DNA of 51,565 bases, taken from assembly GCF_000737195.2 (NCBI RefSeq), contig NZ_JALM01000048.1, positions 1 through 51,565 of the forward strand, read 5' to 3'. Shown one piece after another: positions 21,774 to 32,174 of the stretch (positions are counted from its first letter, which is position 1; each line of letters begins with the position of its first letter). The position numbers and the translations under genes are program-made. This stretch comes from Sciscionella sediminilitoris. Lineage in GTDB: Bacteria > Actinomycetota > Actinomycetes > Mycobacteriales > Pseudonocardiaceae. Below the pieces are notes generated by a model. It had not been told where the DNA came from. It was given only the letters and a program-made list of their open reading frames with translations, and ran no database searches.

Positions 21774-23174
21774 ATGGGTGTCGACTATCTCGTGATCGCG
21801 CTGTACATCCTCGGCATGCTCGCCATCGGCTGGCTGGGCACCAGGCTGGCGCGCACCCGCAGCGACTTCATCGTGGCCGGGCGGCGGCTCGGCACCACGA
21901 TGTACTCCGGGACGATGGCCGCGGTGGTGCTCGGCGGGGCCTCCACGATCGGCAGCATCGGTCTCGGCTATACGTACGGGATCTCCGGTGCCTGGCTGGT
22001 GATCGCCATCGGGCTCGGGCTGCTCCTGCTGCACGCGGTGTTCGTGCGGCGCATCGTCCGGCTCCGGGTGTACACGGTCGCCGAGATGCTGCGGATCCGG
22101 TACGGGCACGTGGTGGAACTGCTCACCGCGATCGTGATGTGGGCCTACACGCTGATGGTCGCGGTCACCTCGGTGCTGTCCTTCGCCACCGTGTTCGCGG
22201 TGCTGTTCGCGCTCCCCTCGGCGGCGGCGATCGCGCTCGGCGGGGCGATCGTGGTGCTGTACTCGACGCTCGGCGGGATGTGGTCGATCACGATCACCGA
22301 CATCGTACAGTTCGGCCTCAAGACGATCGGCATCTTCGTGATCCTGCTGCCGATCGCCCTGACCAGCGCGGGCGGGCTGAGCGGGATCGGCGCGCGGCTC
22401 GGCGAACAGTTCCTCGACCCGGTCGGCATCGGCGGCGCGGCCATCGGCAGCTACCTGCTCACCTACGCGCTCGGCCTGCTCATCGGGCAGGACATCTGGC
22501 AGCGGGCGTTCACCGCGCGCAGCCCGAAGGTCGCCACCACCGGCGGGCTGATCTCGGGCACCTACTGCCTGCTGTACGCGATCGCCGGTGCGGTGATCGG
22601 CGCCGCGGGGCATGTGCTCTACCCGAAGCTGGGCAAGGCCGACGACGCCTTCGCCGTGCTCGTGGAGAACCTGCTGCCGACCGGGCTGCGCGGACTGGTG
22701 CTCGCGGCCGCGCTTTCCGCGCTGATGTCCACCTCCAGCGGGGCACTGCTGGCCTGCGCCACCGTGGCGAGCAACGACCTGCTCCCCCGGCTGCGCACCC
22801 GAGTGCCCGGTATCCGGATGGTCACCCTGGCCATGGGGGTGCTGATGATCGGGCTCGCGCTGAGCATCGGCAGCGTGGTCGGTTCCCTCAACATCGCCTA
22901 CAACCTGCTCGTCGGCGGCCTGCTCGTGGCGATTCTCGGCGCCCTGGTGTGGCCACGGGCCACCGCGGCCGGGGCGATCGCCGGAATTCTGGCCGGTTCG
23001 GCGACGGTCGTGGTCACCATGATCGTCAAGGGCGTACTCGCCGACGAACCGATCTACTACGGGCTCGGCGTGAGCCTGCTGGCCTATGTGACGGTCAGCC
23101 TCGCGACCCGGCGCACCGACCGGGACGTCCTCGCCGGATGGCGGCGGCGCATGCACGAAGGAGCGACATCATGA
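21774..23174 (+). CDS. Sodium:solute symporter (SSS family)
   Basis: 466 aa from the ATG at 21774, with GGAGG 6 nt upstream. Around 12-13 hydrophobic segments start with [20 protein letters not shown]. The [20 protein letters not shown] loop and the [20 protein letters not shown] segment fit the solute:sodium symporter fold. It would import a small polar substrate with Na+. The stop overlaps the agmatinase start (ATGA), so transporter and ureohydrolase are co-translated; the substrate is therefore probably agmatine, guanidinobutyrate or a related guanidino compound (inference). Confidence 0.9.
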   Translation: MGVDYLVIALYILGMLAIGWLGTRLARTRSDFIVAGRRLGTTMYSGTMAAVVLGGASTIGSIGLGYTYGISGAWLVIAIGLGLLLLHAVFVRRIVRLRVYTVAEMLRIRYGHVVELLTAIVMWAYTLMVAVTSVLSFATVFAVLFALPSAAAIALGGAIVVLYSTLGGMWSITITDIVQFGLKTIGIFVILLPIALTSAGGLSGIGARLGEQFLDPVGIGGAAIGSYLLTYALGLLIGQDIWQRAFTARSPKVATTGGLISGTYCLLYAIAGAVIGAAGHVLYPKLGKADDAFAVLVENLLPTGLRGLVLAAALSALMSTSSGALLACATVASNDLLPRLRTRVPGIRMVTLAMGVLMIGLALSIGSVVGSLNIAYNLLVGGLLVAILGALVWPRATAAGAIAGILAGSATVVVTMIVKGVLADEPIYYGLGVSLLAYVTVSLATRRTDRDVLAGWRRRMHEGATS

Positions 23175-24118
23175 GCACCACCGGTCCCCTCGATCCCGCG
23201 GCCATGCCCCGGTTCGGCGGCTTCGGCACCTTCGCCCGGCTGCCCCGGCTCGAGGATGTCGATCATGCCGAGGTGGCTATCCTCGGTGCGCCGTTCGACT
23301 CCGGGGTTTCCTACCGCCCCGGGGCCCGGTTCGGCCCGTCCGCGGTGCGCGAGGGAAGCCGACTGCTCCGCCCCTACCACCCCGGACTCGATGTGGCACC
23401 GTTCGCGGCGATGCAGGTCGCGGATGCCGGGGACATGGCACTGAATCCGTTCGCCATCCACGAGGCGATCGAGGAACTGGAACGGGTCGCCGCCGGATAC
23501 GGGGACCGCGGCACGAAACTGGTCACCGTCGGCGGGGACCACACGATCGCCCTGCCGCTGCTGCGAGCCGCCGCGCGCCGGCACGGTCCGGTCGCCCTGC
23601 TGCACTTCGACGCGCACCTGGACACCTGGGACACCTACTTCGGCGAGCCCTACACGCACGGCACCCCGTTCCGCAGGGCCGCGGAGGAAGGACTGCTGGA
23701 CACCGCGAGCGCCTGCCACGTCGGCACCCGGGGCCCGCTGTACGGCAGGGCGGATCTCGAGGAGGACCAGCGGCTCGGGTTCGGCATCATCACCTCCGCG
23801 GATGTACTCCGCAGAGGCCCGGACGAGATCGTCTCCGCACTACTGGACCGGATCGCCGATCGGCCCCTGTACATCTCGATCGACATCGACGTCCTGGATC
23901 CGGCGCACGCACCGGGTACCGGAACCCCGGAAGCCGGTGGGATGACCAGCCGCGAACTGCTGGAGATCCTGCGCGGTCTCCGCCCGGCCAGGCTCATCGG
24001 CGCGGACGTGGTCGAGGTCGCCCCCGCCTACGACCACGCCGAGATCACCGCGATCGCCGCCGCACACGTCGCCTACGACCTGCTCGGCCTCTACGCGCTG
24101 CGGGCCGGCCGTGGCTGA
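23171..24118 (+). CDS. Agmatinase-family ureohydrolase
   Basis: 315 aa. Manganese enzymes of this family split guanidino compounds into urea and an amine. Metal ligands are visible: His124 in VGGDHT, Asp147/His149/Asp151 in [10 protein letters not shown], and the pair in SIDIDVLDP (about 238-240). N-terminal [20 protein letters not shown] is typical of agmatinase, guanidinobutyrase and guanidinopropionase, which are hard to separate by eye. The start at 23171 overlaps the symporter stop, and the stop region overlaps the GTG of the ThDP enzyme by 8 nt. The gene symbol speB is withheld because substrate specificity is uncertain. Confidence 0.9.
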   Translation: MSTTGPLDPAAMPRFGGFGTFARLPRLEDVDHAEVAILGAPFDSGVSYRPGARFGPSAVREGSRLLRPYHPGLDVAPFAAMQVADAGDMALNPFAIHEAIEELERVAAGYGDRGTKLVTVGGDHTIALPLLRAAARRHGPVALLHFDAHLDTWDTYFGEPYTHGTPFRRAAEEGLLDTASACHVGTRGPLYGRADLEEDQRLGFGIITSADVLRRGPDEIVSALLDRIADRPLYISIDIDVLDPAHAPGTGTPEAGGMTSRELLEILRGLRPARLIGADVVEVAPAYDHAEITAIAAAHVAYDLLGLYALRAGRG

Positions 24119-25733
24119 GCGCATCGGCGGGGACCTGGTCGCCGAATCACTGCGGGCGCTCGGCGCGGACACCGTGCACGGCCTGCCCGGGCAGCACGCG
24201 CTCGGCCTGTTCGAAGGCCTGCGCCGCAACGAAATGCGCACCCTCACCTACCGGATGGAACACAACGCGGGGTTCGCGGCGGACGGCATGGCGCGGGTAC
24301 GGCTGCGCCGCGACGATCCGGTTCCGGTCACCCCCGTGGCCGTCTCGACCGGGCCGGGCGCGCTGCTCGCCCTTCCCGCCCTGCAGGAGGCGTTCGCCGC
24401 CTCGGTTCCGCTGCTCGTGGTCGCCAGCCAGATCCCCAGCGACGGGCTCGGCGGGGCGCGCCGCGGTTATCTGCACGAACTCGCGGATCAGCGCGCCATC
24501 GCCGCCGGGGTGGTGAAATCGGCACGCACCGTGCACCGCGCCGAGCAGATTCCCGCCGTGCTGCGCCAGGCCTGGCAGGACGCGGCGAGCCCGCCCTACG
24601 GACCCACCTGGGTGGAGATCCCCCAGGATGTGCTGCTCGCGCCCGCGAATCTCGGCACGGTGCGCGAGCTCCCGATCCGGCCCGCCGCCCCGGAACCGGG
24701 GCCGCTCGACGAGGTAACCCGGCTGCTCGACGGCGCCCGCAACCCGGTGATCCTTGCCGGTGGCGGGGTCGCGCGGGCCTGCGCGGAACCGGAACTGCGC
24801 GCCCTCGCCGAACGGTTACGCGCACCGGTGGTGAGCACCTTCGGCGGCAAAGGCGTGTTCCCCGCACGGCATCCGCTCTCCTGCGGCTCCTGGCTGGAGG
24901 ACCGGCACACCACCGATTTCCTCGCCACCGCCGATGTCCTGCTCGTGGCCGGTTCCGGGCTCGGCGAACTGTCCAGCAACTACCACAGCCTCCGTCCACA
25001 AGGGACAGTCGTGCAGATCGAGGCGGACGCCGGGAAACTCGCCGCGAACCTGCCCGTGCTGCCGGTGCACGCCGATGCCCGCGAAGCGCTCGCCGGGCTG
25101 GCCGCCGCAGTCACCGGACGCGCCCCGGACGGACGCGCCGAGGGGGCGGTCACCGCCCTGCTCGCCGCCGTGCGGGAGCGCCTCGACAGTCAGGGCCTCG
25201 AAGCCGAGCGGGCGTTGCTCGACGCGGTGCGCGAGGGAACCGGGGACCACGTGCCGAGCTTCTGGGACATGACCATCCTGGCCTACTGGGCCTGGTCGGC
25301 CTGGCCGGGACGGATGCATTCGGCCCAGGGCACCGGCGGGCTCGGCTACGCGTTCCCCGCAGCGCTCGGTGCCGCCGCGGCCACCGGCTCCCCCGTGCTC
25401 GCGGTCTCCGGGGACGGCGGCGCGATGTACGGGATCGCGGAGCTGGCCACGGCGGCACAGCACCAGCTGGACGTCACCTGGCTGATCGTGGACGACGGCG
25501 GGTACGGCATCCTGCGGGAATACCTCGACGGCGCGTTCGGCCGGGAGGCCGCGCACGGCCCCGCGGTGGATCTCGCCCGGCCGGATTTTCTCGCGCTGGC
25601 CCGCTCTTTCAGTGTCCGCGCCACCCGCACCGGACCCGACCGGCTCAGCACCGATCTGGCCGCCGAACTCGCCACCCCGGGCCCGGGCGTGCTCCTGCTC
25701 TCCGCCCGCCCGCGCCTGTTCGCCCCGAGCTGA
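24111..25733 (+). CDS. Thiamine-diphosphate-dependent enzyme (acetolactate-synthase-like)
   Basis: 540 aa in the usual three domains. The PYR domain has the conserved Glu50 in [16 protein letters not shown]. The middle domain carries a typical [13 protein letters not shown] start. The PP domain has the metal/ThDP motif beginning [16 protein letters not shown] (about residue 434). In most relatives the motif ends in Asn-Asn; here it reads LIVDDGGYG, so Asp replaces the metal-binding Asn. Asp can also ligate Mg2+, so activity is possible. The gene overlaps the ureohydrolase by 8 nt. ThDP enzymes beside agmatinase and PucR genes recur in actinobacteria; the reaction (2-keto acid carboligation or decarboxylation) is not known to me. 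Confidence 0.85.
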   Translation: MAERIGGDLVAESLRALGADTVHGLPGQHALGLFEGLRRNEMRTLTYRMEHNAGFAADGMARVRLRRDDPVPVTPVAVSTGPGALLALPALQEAFAASVPLLVVASQIPSDGLGGARRGYLHELADQRAIAAGVVKSARTVHRAEQIPAVLRQAWQDAASPPYGPTWVEIPQDVLLAPANLGTVRELPIRPAAPEPGPLDEVTRLLDGARNPVILAGGGVARACAEPELRALAERLRAPVVSTFGGKGVFPARHPLSCGSWLEDRHTTDFLATADVLLVAGSGLGELSSNYHSLRPQGTVVQIEADAGKLAANLPVLPVHADAREALAGLAAAVTGRAPDGRAEGAVTALLAAVRERLDSQGLEAERALLDAVREGTGDHVPSFWDMTILAYWAWSAWPGRMHSAQGTGGLGYAFPAALGAAAATGSPVLAVSGDGGAMYGIAELATAAQHQLDVTWLIVDDGGYGILREYLDGAFGREAAHGPAVDLARPDFLALARSFSVRATRTGPDRLSTDLAAELATPGPGVLLLSARPRLFAPS

Positions 25734-25754
25734 GGCGCCGAGACCTGGCGAGGA

Positions 25755-27326
25755 CTACAGCTTCGGGGTGTTGGCCAGGAGCTCCCTGGTGTACTCGTGT
25801 TCCGGCGCGTCGAGCACCCGGTCCACCGGGCCCTGTTCGACGATGAGCCCCTCGCGCAGCACCGCGATCCGGTCGGCGACATGCCGGGCGAGCGCGATGT
25901 TGTGCGTGACGAACAGGATCGACATGCCCAGTTGGGTGCGCAGTTCGCCGAGCAGTTCGAGGATGGTGGCCTGTACCGAGACGTCCAGTGCCGAGGTGAC
26001 CTCATCGCAGACGAGCACCTTCGGGGTGGTGGCCAGTGCCCGCGCGATCGCGGCGCGCTGGCGTTGCCCTCCGGAGAGCCCGCCGGGAAGCCGGTCGGCG
26101 TACTCGGGGTCGAGCCGCACCTGCTCGAGTACCTCGGCCACCCGCCTGCGGCGCTGATCCCTGTCCAGATCGGTGAGCTGGCGCAGCGGAACCTCGACCG
26201 ATTCGGCGATCGTCTTGCGCGGATTGAGCGAGGAGAACGGGCTCTGGAACACGTACTGCACATCGCGCAGCTGTGCGCTGCTGCGCTTGCGGGCCGAGGC
26301 GGAGAGCGGATTCCCGTCCAGGGTCACGGTTCCGGTGCACTTCTCGATCAGGCCGCACAGGCTGCGGGACAGCGTGGTCTTGCCCGATCCGGACTCGCCG
26401 AGCAGCAGCACCGATTCCCCGCGCCGCACCGCGAGGTCCACCCCGCGCAGCACCTTGGTGTCCGCATAGGACACTTCGATGCGTTCGGCGCGCAGCACCA
26501 CGTCCTCGTCCGGTTCCTCGGGTTCGGCGCGGTCCTCCGGCCCTTCGATTCCGGGGACGGCGGCCATCAGGGCCCGGGTGTAGGAGTGCCGTGGTTCGTG
26601 CAGGACCTGTTGCGCCGCACCGGATTCCACGATCTCACCGGAGTACATCACCGCGACCCGGTGCGCGATCTGGGCGACAACGGCCAGATCGTGGGTGATG
26701 TAGAGGGCGGCGGTGTCCTGTTCGGCGGAGAGTTTGGCCACGGTCTCCAGAATCAGCGCCTGGGTGGTGACATCCAGTCCGGTGGTCGGTTCGTCGAGCA
26801 CCACGACGCTCGGTTTCCAGGCGAACGCCATGGCGATCCCGACCCGCTGCTGCTGGCCACCGGAGAGCTGGTGCGGGTACCGGCGCTGATACTCGGTATC
26901 GGAGGGCAGGCCGACCTCGGTGAGCGTCTCGCGCACCCGGTCCTCGACCGAACCGGGATAGCCGTGCACCTCGAGCACCTCGGCGATCTGCTTGCCGATC
27001 CGCAGGCTGTGGTTGAGCGAGAGCGCCGGATCCTGCGGAATGTAGGAGATCACCCTGCCACGCAGCGCCCTGCGCTGTTTTTCCGGCAGTGCGAGCACAT
27101 CCGAGGGCTCGCCACCACAGGAGCGGGCCAGCACCGAGCCGGAGACCGCCTTGAGCCCGGTACGGAAGTGCCCGAGCGCGGCGAGTCCGGCCGTGGTCTT
27201 GCCGGAGCCGGATTCCCCGACGAGCGCGAGGATCTCCCCCGGTTCGATGGAGTACGAGACGCCGCGCAGCACCGGCGTGTCGTCCACAGTGGACACGTGC
27301 AGGTCGGTGACATCGAGCGCGGTCAC
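25755..27326 (-). CDS. Peptide-family ABC importer, fused double ATPase (DppD-DppF type)
   Basis: 523 aa from the GTG at 27326, chosen for GGAGGA upstream and GTGA overlap with the permease gene. Two complete nucleotide-binding domains are in tandem. The first has Walker A GESGSGKT, signature LSGGQQQR and Walker B VVVLDEP; the second has [16 protein letters not shown] and VLVCDEV. Both have YITHD/FVTHN switch histidines. In typical operons these are two proteins (DppD and DppF); fusion is common in actinobacteria. It energises the two permeases encoded upstream. Cytoplasmic face of the membrane. Its stop is 22 bp from the convergent ThDP enzyme. Confidence 0.95.
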   Translation of the reverse strand: MTALDVTDLHVSTVDDTPVLRGVSYSIEPGEILALVGESGSGKTTAGLAALGHFRTGLKAVSGSVLARSCGGEPSDVLALPEKQRRALRGRVISYIPQDPALSLNHSLRIGKQIAEVLEVHGYPGSVEDRVRETLTEVGLPSDTEYQRRYPHQLSGGQQQRVGIAMAFAWKPSVVVLDEPTTGLDVTTQALILETVAKLSAEQDTAALYITHDLAVVAQIAHRVAVMYSGEIVESGAAQQVLHEPRHSYTRALMAAVPGIEGPEDRAEPEEPDEDVVLRAERIEVSYADTKVLRGVDLAVRRGESVLLLGESGSGKTTLSRSLCGLIEKCTGTVTLDGNPLSASARKRSSAQLRDVQYVFQSPFSSLNPRKTIAESVEVPLRQLTDLDRDQRRRRVAEVLEQVRLDPEYADRLPGGLSGGQRQRAAIARALATTPKVLVCDEVTSALDVSVQATILELLGELRTQLGMSILFVTHNIALARHVADRIAVLREGLIVEQGPVDRVLDAPEHEYTRELLANTPKL

Positions 27327-28162
27327 GATTCCTCCGTCGTACGTCGGGCCGCGGCCGCGGCGAGCGAATCGGTGATCAGGTTGGTCCCCACGGTCAGCAC
27401 CGCGATGGCGAGCACCGGGAGCACCACGCCCCATGGCTGCACCACGAGCGCGATCCGGTTCTCGTTGATCATCAGGCCCCAGTCCGCCGCCGGTGGCTGG
27501 ATTCCCAGTCCCAGGAAGGAAAGCGAGGCCACATAGCCGATCGAGTAGGTCAGCCGTAGCCCGAGCTCGACCATGAGCGGGCCGGTGATGTTCGGCAGCA
27601 CCTCACGCACCAGGATCCGCCTGCGCGGCATGCCGTAGAGCTGCGCGGCCTTGATGTAGTCCTGCCCGATCACCCCGACCGTGGCCTGGCGTGCCACCCT
27701 GGCCACCCGCGGGGCGTGCGTGATGCCGATGACCAGGATCAGCAGCCAGCCCTTCGGCCCGATCATGGCGATCGCCAGCAGGGCGAACACCAGTTGCGGG
27801 ATGGAAAGGAGCACATCCGAGCCGCGCATGATCAGCCCGTCCAGCCAGCCGCCGGTGTACCCGGCGAGCATGCCGAGCACCGCACCGAGCAACACCCCGA
27901 TCGCGGTGGCGGCCAGGCCGTAGCCGAGCAGCTCGAGCCCGCCTTCCAGGAACCGGGTCAGCACATCCCGGCCGACCCCGTCGGTTCCCGCCATTCCGTT
28001 GGCGTGGAACGGTTTTCCGGAGAAGTCATCGGGCTGGTACCCGGTGATCGCGCTGCCGAAAAGGGCACCAGCCACCGCGAGCACCACGACGAGTCCGGTG
28101 AGGGTGAGCCCGATCTTGGCCTGGCGCAGCCCGAGCGCGCGCCGCAGCAGTCCGCCGCTCAT
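27323..28162 (-). CDS. Peptide-family ABC permease (DppC type)
   Basis: 279 aa with an N-terminal helix, a periplasm-type segment and five more membrane helices. The EAA-like loop reads GITHAPRVARVARQATVGVI, followed by LPNITGPLMVELGLRLTYSI as in DppC/OppC. Overlaps with its neighbours are 4 nt on both sides (28159-28162 and 27323-27326), so stoichiometric production with the partner permease is likely. Confidence 0.93.
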   Translation of the reverse strand: MSGGLLRRALGLRQAKIGLTLTGLVVVLAVAGALFGSAITGYQPDDFSGKPFHANGMAGTDGVGRDVLTRFLEGGLELLGYGLAATAIGVLLGAVLGMLAGYTGGWLDGLIMRGSDVLLSIPQLVFALLAIAMIGPKGWLLILVIGITHAPRVARVARQATVGVIGQDYIKAAQLYGMPRRRILVREVLPNITGPLMVELGLRLTYSIGYVASLSFLGLGIQPPAADWGLMINENRIALVVQPWGVVLPVLAIAVLTVGTNLITDSLAAAAARRTTEES

Positions 28163-29115
28163 TTCGCCACCTCCGAACGCAGCCGCGGATTGGTGACGAT
28201 GCCGACCACATCGGCCAGCAGGTTCACCACCACGTAGACCCCGGCGATCAGCAGCGTGATGGCCTGCACCACCTGGACATCCCGGTTGTTCACCGCGTCG
28301 ATCAGTGCCGCGCCGATCCCCGGATAGCGGAACAGGAACTCGACCACGACCACCCCGCCGGCCAGCCAGGCCAGCTGGATCGCGATCACCTGCGCCACCG
28401 GCCCGATCGCCTGCGGCAGGGCGTGCCGGAACAGCACGATCCGCTCCGGGATTCCCTTCAGCCGCGCCATTTCCACCGAACCACTGGCCAGCACCTCGAT
28501 CATCGTGGCCCGCATCATGCGCACGATGTACGGGGTCACCACGAGCACCAGGGTCAGCACCGGAAGCACCAGCTGCGCGGGCCGCTCCCAGACCGGGGTG
28601 CCCGGCGGGGAAAGCGTGACCGAGGGCAGGAGCTTGAACACCGAGGTGGAGAACAGCACCACGAGCGCCACACCGATCACGAACTCCGGCAGGGCGGCGA
28701 TCACCAGGCTGAACCCGGAGACCACGTGGTCACTGGTGCGCCCCGCGCGGATCGCGCTCCAGGTGCCGACCACCAGCCCGATCGGTGCGCTGATCACCGC
28801 CGAGGCGATCAGCAGCACCAGCGAGGCCCCGATCCGGTCGGCGAGCAGGGTGTTCACCGAGCCCTGGGTGGAGGTGGAGAACCCGAGGTCCCCGGTGAGC
28901 ACGCCGGAGAGCCAGTCGAAATACCGTTGCCACACCGGCACGTTCAGGTGCATGTGCTCCTGCAGTGCCGCGATGCGTTCCGGGGTCGCCTGGGTACCGA
29001 GAATGGCCCGCGCGGGGTCACCGGGCAGCAGCAGCGTCGCCACGAACACGAGTATCGAGACCACCAGCAGCACCAGCACGCTGATCAGCAGGCGGCGCAG
29101 GATCATCCGGATCAT
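28159..29115 (-). CDS. Peptide-family ABC permease (DppB type)
   Basis: 318 aa. An N-terminal membrane helix (LLISVLVLLVVSILVFVATL) is followed by the DppB-type external segment (PGDPARAILGTQATPERIAA) and five membrane helices. The EAA-like loop includes MIEVLASGSVEMARLKGIPE and LPQAIGPVAQVIAIQLAWLA. It pairs with the DppC-type permease. The start overlaps the stop of the binding-protein gene by 4 nt. Confidence 0.93.
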   Translation of the reverse strand: MIRMILRRLLISVLVLLVVSILVFVATLLLPGDPARAILGTQATPERIAALQEHMHLNVPVWQRYFDWLSGVLTGDLGFSTSTQGSVNTLLADRIGASLVLLIASAVISAPIGLVVGTWSAIRAGRTSDHVVSGFSLVIAALPEFVIGVALVVLFSTSVFKLLPSVTLSPPGTPVWERPAQLVLPVLTLVLVVTPYIVRMMRATMIEVLASGSVEMARLKGIPERIVLFRHALPQAIGPVAQVIAIQLAWLAGGVVVVEFLFRYPGIGAALIDAVNNRDVQVVQAITLLIAGVYVVVNLLADVVGIVTNPRLRSEVAK

Positions 29116-30692
29116 GCTCCACCTCCCTGCCCGAGCCAGGCATTACGGAACTGGTAACCGGAAAGCGGGATTCCGGTGCGGTCCGGGACGAGCCCGGCCA
29201 CGTACACCTGATAGGCGTCGACCTGGTTGGGGAACGCCCAGATGATGTCGCCGCCGCGCTCGTACTCGATGCGCTGGGCCTGGTGCAGCAGCTTGGTTCG
29301 CTCCGCCGTGTCGACGGTGCCCTGCGCCTTCGCGATGATCGCGGTGAACTCCGGATCGGCGAAATGCGTTTCGTTGATCGGCGAGTTCGGCAGCGCCCCG
29401 TTGTTCACCTGCGGCAGGTAATTGCGGGTGTACCAGAACGACTGGGCGAAATCCCAGTTCTTGTAGTTCTCGCCGAAGAAGGTGGTGGTGTCCACCTTGT
29501 GCAGCCGGATGGTGATCCCGGCGTCCTTGGCCTGACGCTGGAAAACCTGCGCCGCCTCCACCGCCCCCGCCTGAATGGGCGCGGTGGTCAGTTCCACCTC
29601 GAGGTTCGGCTTACCGGCGGCGGCGAGCAGTTCCCGCACCTTGCGCAGATCGCGGCGTCGTTGCGGGAGCGTGGAATCGTAAGCCGGATCGTAGGGCGCG
29701 TACAGATCATTGGCCACCCGTCCCTGACCGGAGAGCACCTGGTTGATCATCTGCTCGCGGTCGATCACCAGCCGCAGTGCCTGGCGCACCCGCACATCGT
29801 CGAACGGCGGACGGTCGACCCGCATGGTGAACGGCTGCCAGGTTCCGGTCTGCGAGTTGAGGATCCGGATCCGTTCATCGCTGCGCAGCACGTCGATCAG
29901 TGCGACGGGCACCTGGTCGATCACGTCCACCTGGGAGGAGAGCAGTGCGTTGATGCGGGCGTCGTCCTCGGTGAAGTTGGTGAGCACCAGCTTGTCGAGG
30001 TAGGGCTGCCCCGGCACCCAGTAGTGCTCATTGCGCAGGAAGGTGCTCTGCAAGCCGGCGTCGAAGGTGCCCATCCGGAACGGCCCGGTGCCGATCGGTT
30101 TCTTGACGTCGAAGTCCGCGGGAACGATCCCGAGCGAGTACTGCCCGAGGTAGTCGTCGAAACCGGCGGTGGCCTGGGAGAGCCGGAACTCGACCGTACG
30201 GTCCCCGGTCGGCACCACGGAGTCCAGCATCGAGAGGCTGGCCGCCCCGGTCTTCGGATCGTCCGGATCGGTGATCCGGCGGAAGGTGGCCACCACGTCC
30301 CTGGGCGTGACCGGGCGTCCGTCGTGGAACTTGATGCCCTTGCGGATGGTCGCGGTCCACACCGTCGCGTCCGGCGAGCTCACCACCGATTCCGCGACCA
30401 GCGGGCGCAACCGGTACTTGCTGTCCCGGTAGAGCAGCGCCTCGTAGAGATTGATCGTGCGGGCGATATCCGGATTGGTGGCCGGGATATGCGGATCGAG
30501 GGTGTCCGAGGAACCGCCACCGGTGACCCCGACGCGCAGCGTGCCGCCGCGCTTCGGCGGCCCGGTCGGCGCGCTGGCCTCGGCATCCGCGGCGCCGCCG
30601 CAGCCCGAGAGCACGGGAACGGCGGCCAGTCCGGCGGCGAGGCCGAGGAAACCACGGCGGCCGATCCGGTGGTATTTCGATGAGGGATTCAT
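29112..30692 (-). CDS. Peptide-family ABC substrate-binding lipoprotein (SBP_bac_5)
   Basis: 526 aa from the ATG at 30692; a GTG at 30710 would add six residues and neither has a strong ribosome-binding site. The signal peptide has twin arginines (GRRGFLGLAAG) and the lipobox VLSGC, so it is probably a Tat-exported lipoprotein facing outward. Family 5 features: LDPHIPATNPDIARTINLYE, then VWTATIRKGIKFHDGRPVTP and VRQALRLVIDREQMI. It supplies ligand to the permeases encoded after it. Because the carnitine catabolic genes lie immediately upstream on the same strand, carnitine, a carnitine derivative or a betaine-like compound is a plausible ligand, although this family usually binds peptides, opines or nickel complexes. 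Confidence 0.93.
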   Translation of the reverse strand: MNPSSKYHRIGRRGFLGLAAGLAAVPVLSGCGGAADAEASAPTGPPKRGGTLRVGVTGGGSSDTLDPHIPATNPDIARTINLYEALLYRDSKYRLRPLVAESVVSSPDATVWTATIRKGIKFHDGRPVTPRDVVATFRRITDPDDPKTGAASLSMLDSVVPTGDRTVEFRLSQATAGFDDYLGQYSLGIVPADFDVKKPIGTGPFRMGTFDAGLQSTFLRNEHYWVPGQPYLDKLVLTNFTEDDARINALLSSQVDVIDQVPVALIDVLRSDERIRILNSQTGTWQPFTMRVDRPPFDDVRVRQALRLVIDREQMINQVLSGQGRVANDLYAPYDPAYDSTLPQRRRDLRKVRELLAAAGKPNLEVELTTAPIQAGAVEAAQVFQRQAKDAGITIRLHKVDTTTFFGENYKNWDFAQSFWYTRNYLPQVNNGALPNSPINETHFADPEFTAIIAKAQGTVDTAERTKLLHQAQRIEYERGGDIIWAFPNQVDAYQVYVAGLVPDRTGIPLSGYQFRNAWLGQGGGA

Positions 30693-30718
30693 GAGAGTTG
30701 TCCGAGACACGAGGATAC

Positions 30719-30763
30719 AATTCGGCTGTTGTTCGAATTCGATGAATTCGGTGAATAAATTCG
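30719..30763. promoter_or_regulatory. Four AATTCG repeats between the thioesterase and transporter genes
   Basis: AATTCG occurs at 30719, 30736, 30745 and 30758 in the AT-richer gap separating the catabolic genes from the ABC transporter genes. GAATTC-GAT-GAATTC sits at the centre. It may be a second promoter/operator for the transporter genes; no terminator hairpin was seen. Confidence 0.4.
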
Positions 30764-30802
30764 ATCGACTCGGTGAGAATCGAAAGACGGGGAGCCGAAA
30801 AG

Positions 30803-31243
30803 CTAAGTGTAGATGGCGCGGCCCGCGTAATCAGGGGCCTTTCCGATGTGGCACTCCAGCCGCGCGGCGATGTGCTCGGGGAATGCCGTCGCCTTGCCCG
30901 CCGACACGTGCAGCGCGAGCAGTTCCTCGGTGGCGACCAGTGATCTCTCATGGAACATCTCGTGGCAGAGGCGCAGCTTCTTGCCCGAGACGGAAAGGAC
31001 GGTGGTGTGCACGCGAACCTCGGCATCCCGGCCGACCTCGCGCAGGTACCGGACGTGCGCCTCGACGGTGTACAGCGAGGAGTCCGTCGCGGACCGGTAC
31101 TCGGCGTCGATGCCGACGACGTCCATCATGGCCGTCGTCGCATCGCCGAAGATCAGGACGTAATACGGTTCGGAGAGATGACCGTTGTAGTCGATCCATT
31201 CCTCGCGAACCCGCGCGGAATACTCGAGACTACCCACGGGCAT
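30803..31243 (-). CDS. Betainyl-CoA thioesterase-like hot-dog protein
   Basis: 146 aa from the ATG at 31243 (GTG at 31252 possible), overlapping the dehydrogenase gene by 14 nt. It has the single hot-dog fold pattern of 4-hydroxybenzoyl-CoA-type thioesterases: REEWIDYNGHLSEPYYVLIF with the catalytic Asp/Asn-Gly-His region, then YTVEAHVRYLREVGRDAEV. In known L-carnitine degradation (as in Pseudomonas CDH gene clusters) such an enzyme splits betainyl-CoA to glycine betaine. Coupling to the dehydrogenase and BKACE genes is the main reason for the specific call; sequence alone supports only an acyl-CoA thioesterase. Confidence 0.82.
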   Translation of the reverse strand: MPVGSLEYSARVREEWIDYNGHLSEPYYVLIFGDATTAMMDVVGIDAEYRSATDSSLYTVEAHVRYLREVGRDAEVRVHTTVLSVSGKKLRLCHEMFHERSLVATEELLALHVSAGKATAFPEHIAARLECHIGKAPDYAGRAIYT

Positions 31244-32174
31244 CACCACCAATCGCTCGCCGCATGGCGATCACGGCGCGGTCGCGTTCCGCGATCAGCT
31301 CCGCGATCGACCGCCCGTCCGCCTCCTCGAGGCAGCCGTCCACCATCCGGTCCCGCAGTTCCGTGGTGAGTTCGGGCGCGTCCAGCCGGGTCCACGGGGA
31401 TTTCAGCGAGGGGCCGAAATGGTCGAGCATGTGGGCCATTCCGCCGTCCCCGCCCGCGAGATGGAAGGTCAGGCACGGGCCCTGCACCGGCCAGCGCAGC
31501 CCGGGGCCCTCGGTGATCGCGGTGTCGATCTGCTCGACCGTGGCCTCCCCGTTGGCCACCATGTGCAGCGCCTCCCGCCACAGCGCCTCCTGTAGCCGGT
31601 TCGCGATGAATCCGGGCAGCTCGCGATCCATGGTGATCACGGATTTGCCGACCTGGCGGTAGAACTCCGAGGCCCAGTCCACGGCCCAGCGCTCGGATTT
31701 CTCCCCGCCGACCACCTCGACGAGCGGGATCAGGTACGGCGGGTTGAACGGGTGGCCGACCACGAGCCTGCCCGGGTTCGCCGCCTTGGTCTGCATCTCG
31801 GTCATGCCGTACCCGGAGGTGGAGGAACCGATCACGATGCCCTCGGGCGTGGCCGCGTCGATATCGGCGAGCAGCTGCCGCTTCAGCTCGAGTTCCTCGG
31901 GCCCGCTCTCCTGGACGAAGTCCGCACCTTCGACGGCCTCGGCGAGCGTCGCGGTGAACCGCAGCCGGTCCTGCGAGGCTCCCTCCGCGAGGCCGAGCTC
32001 GGTCAGCGCGGGCCAGGCGCGCTGCACGAGCAGCCGCAGGCGTTCCTCGGACCCCTCACCCGGATCCCAGGCGAGCACGTCGAATCCCTTGGCCAGGAAG
32101 TGCGCGGCCCAGCCGCCACCGATCACCCCGGCCCCGATGCACGCGATGGTGCGCGCCTGCTGCGGTTCAGCCAC
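31230..32174 (-). CDS. L-carnitine dehydrogenase-like enzyme (3-hydroxyacyl-CoA dehydrogenase family)
   Basis: 314 aa, GTG start overlapping the BKACE gene by 8 nt. The N-terminal Rossmann fold has [10 protein letters not shown] (about residues 13-22) for NAD+. Catalytic region: [12 protein letters not shown], then [20 protein letters not shown] with the His-Glu type pair of hydroxyacyl dehydrogenases. The C-terminal domain contains [19 protein letters not shown]. These features match carnitine 3-dehydrogenase, which oxidises L-carnitine to 3-dehydrocarnitine, better than fatty-acid FadB-type proteins because it is stand-alone and sits between a BKACE and a thioesterase. Gene symbol lcdH is used in some species; I do not assert it here. 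Confidence 0.85.
   Translation of the reverse strand: MAEPQQARTIACIGAGVIGGGWAAHFLAKGFDVLAWDPGEGSEERLRLLVQRAWPALTELGLAEGASQDRLRFTATLAEAVEGADFVQESGPEELELKRQLLADIDAATPEGIVIGSSTSGYGMTEMQTKAANPGRLVVGHPFNPPYLIPLVEVVGGEKSERWAVDWASEFYRQVGKSVITMDRELPGFIANRLQEALWREALHMVANGEATVEQIDTAITEGPGLRWPVQGPCLTFHLAGGDGGMAHMLDHFGPSLKSPWTRLDAPELTTELRDRMVDGCLEEADGRSIAELIAERDRAVIAMRRAIGGDARG

Noticed and set aside
29283-30683. 466-aa plus-strand frame opposite the binding-protein gene
   Set aside because: Antisense shadow without domain features; the minus-strand lipoprotein is clear.
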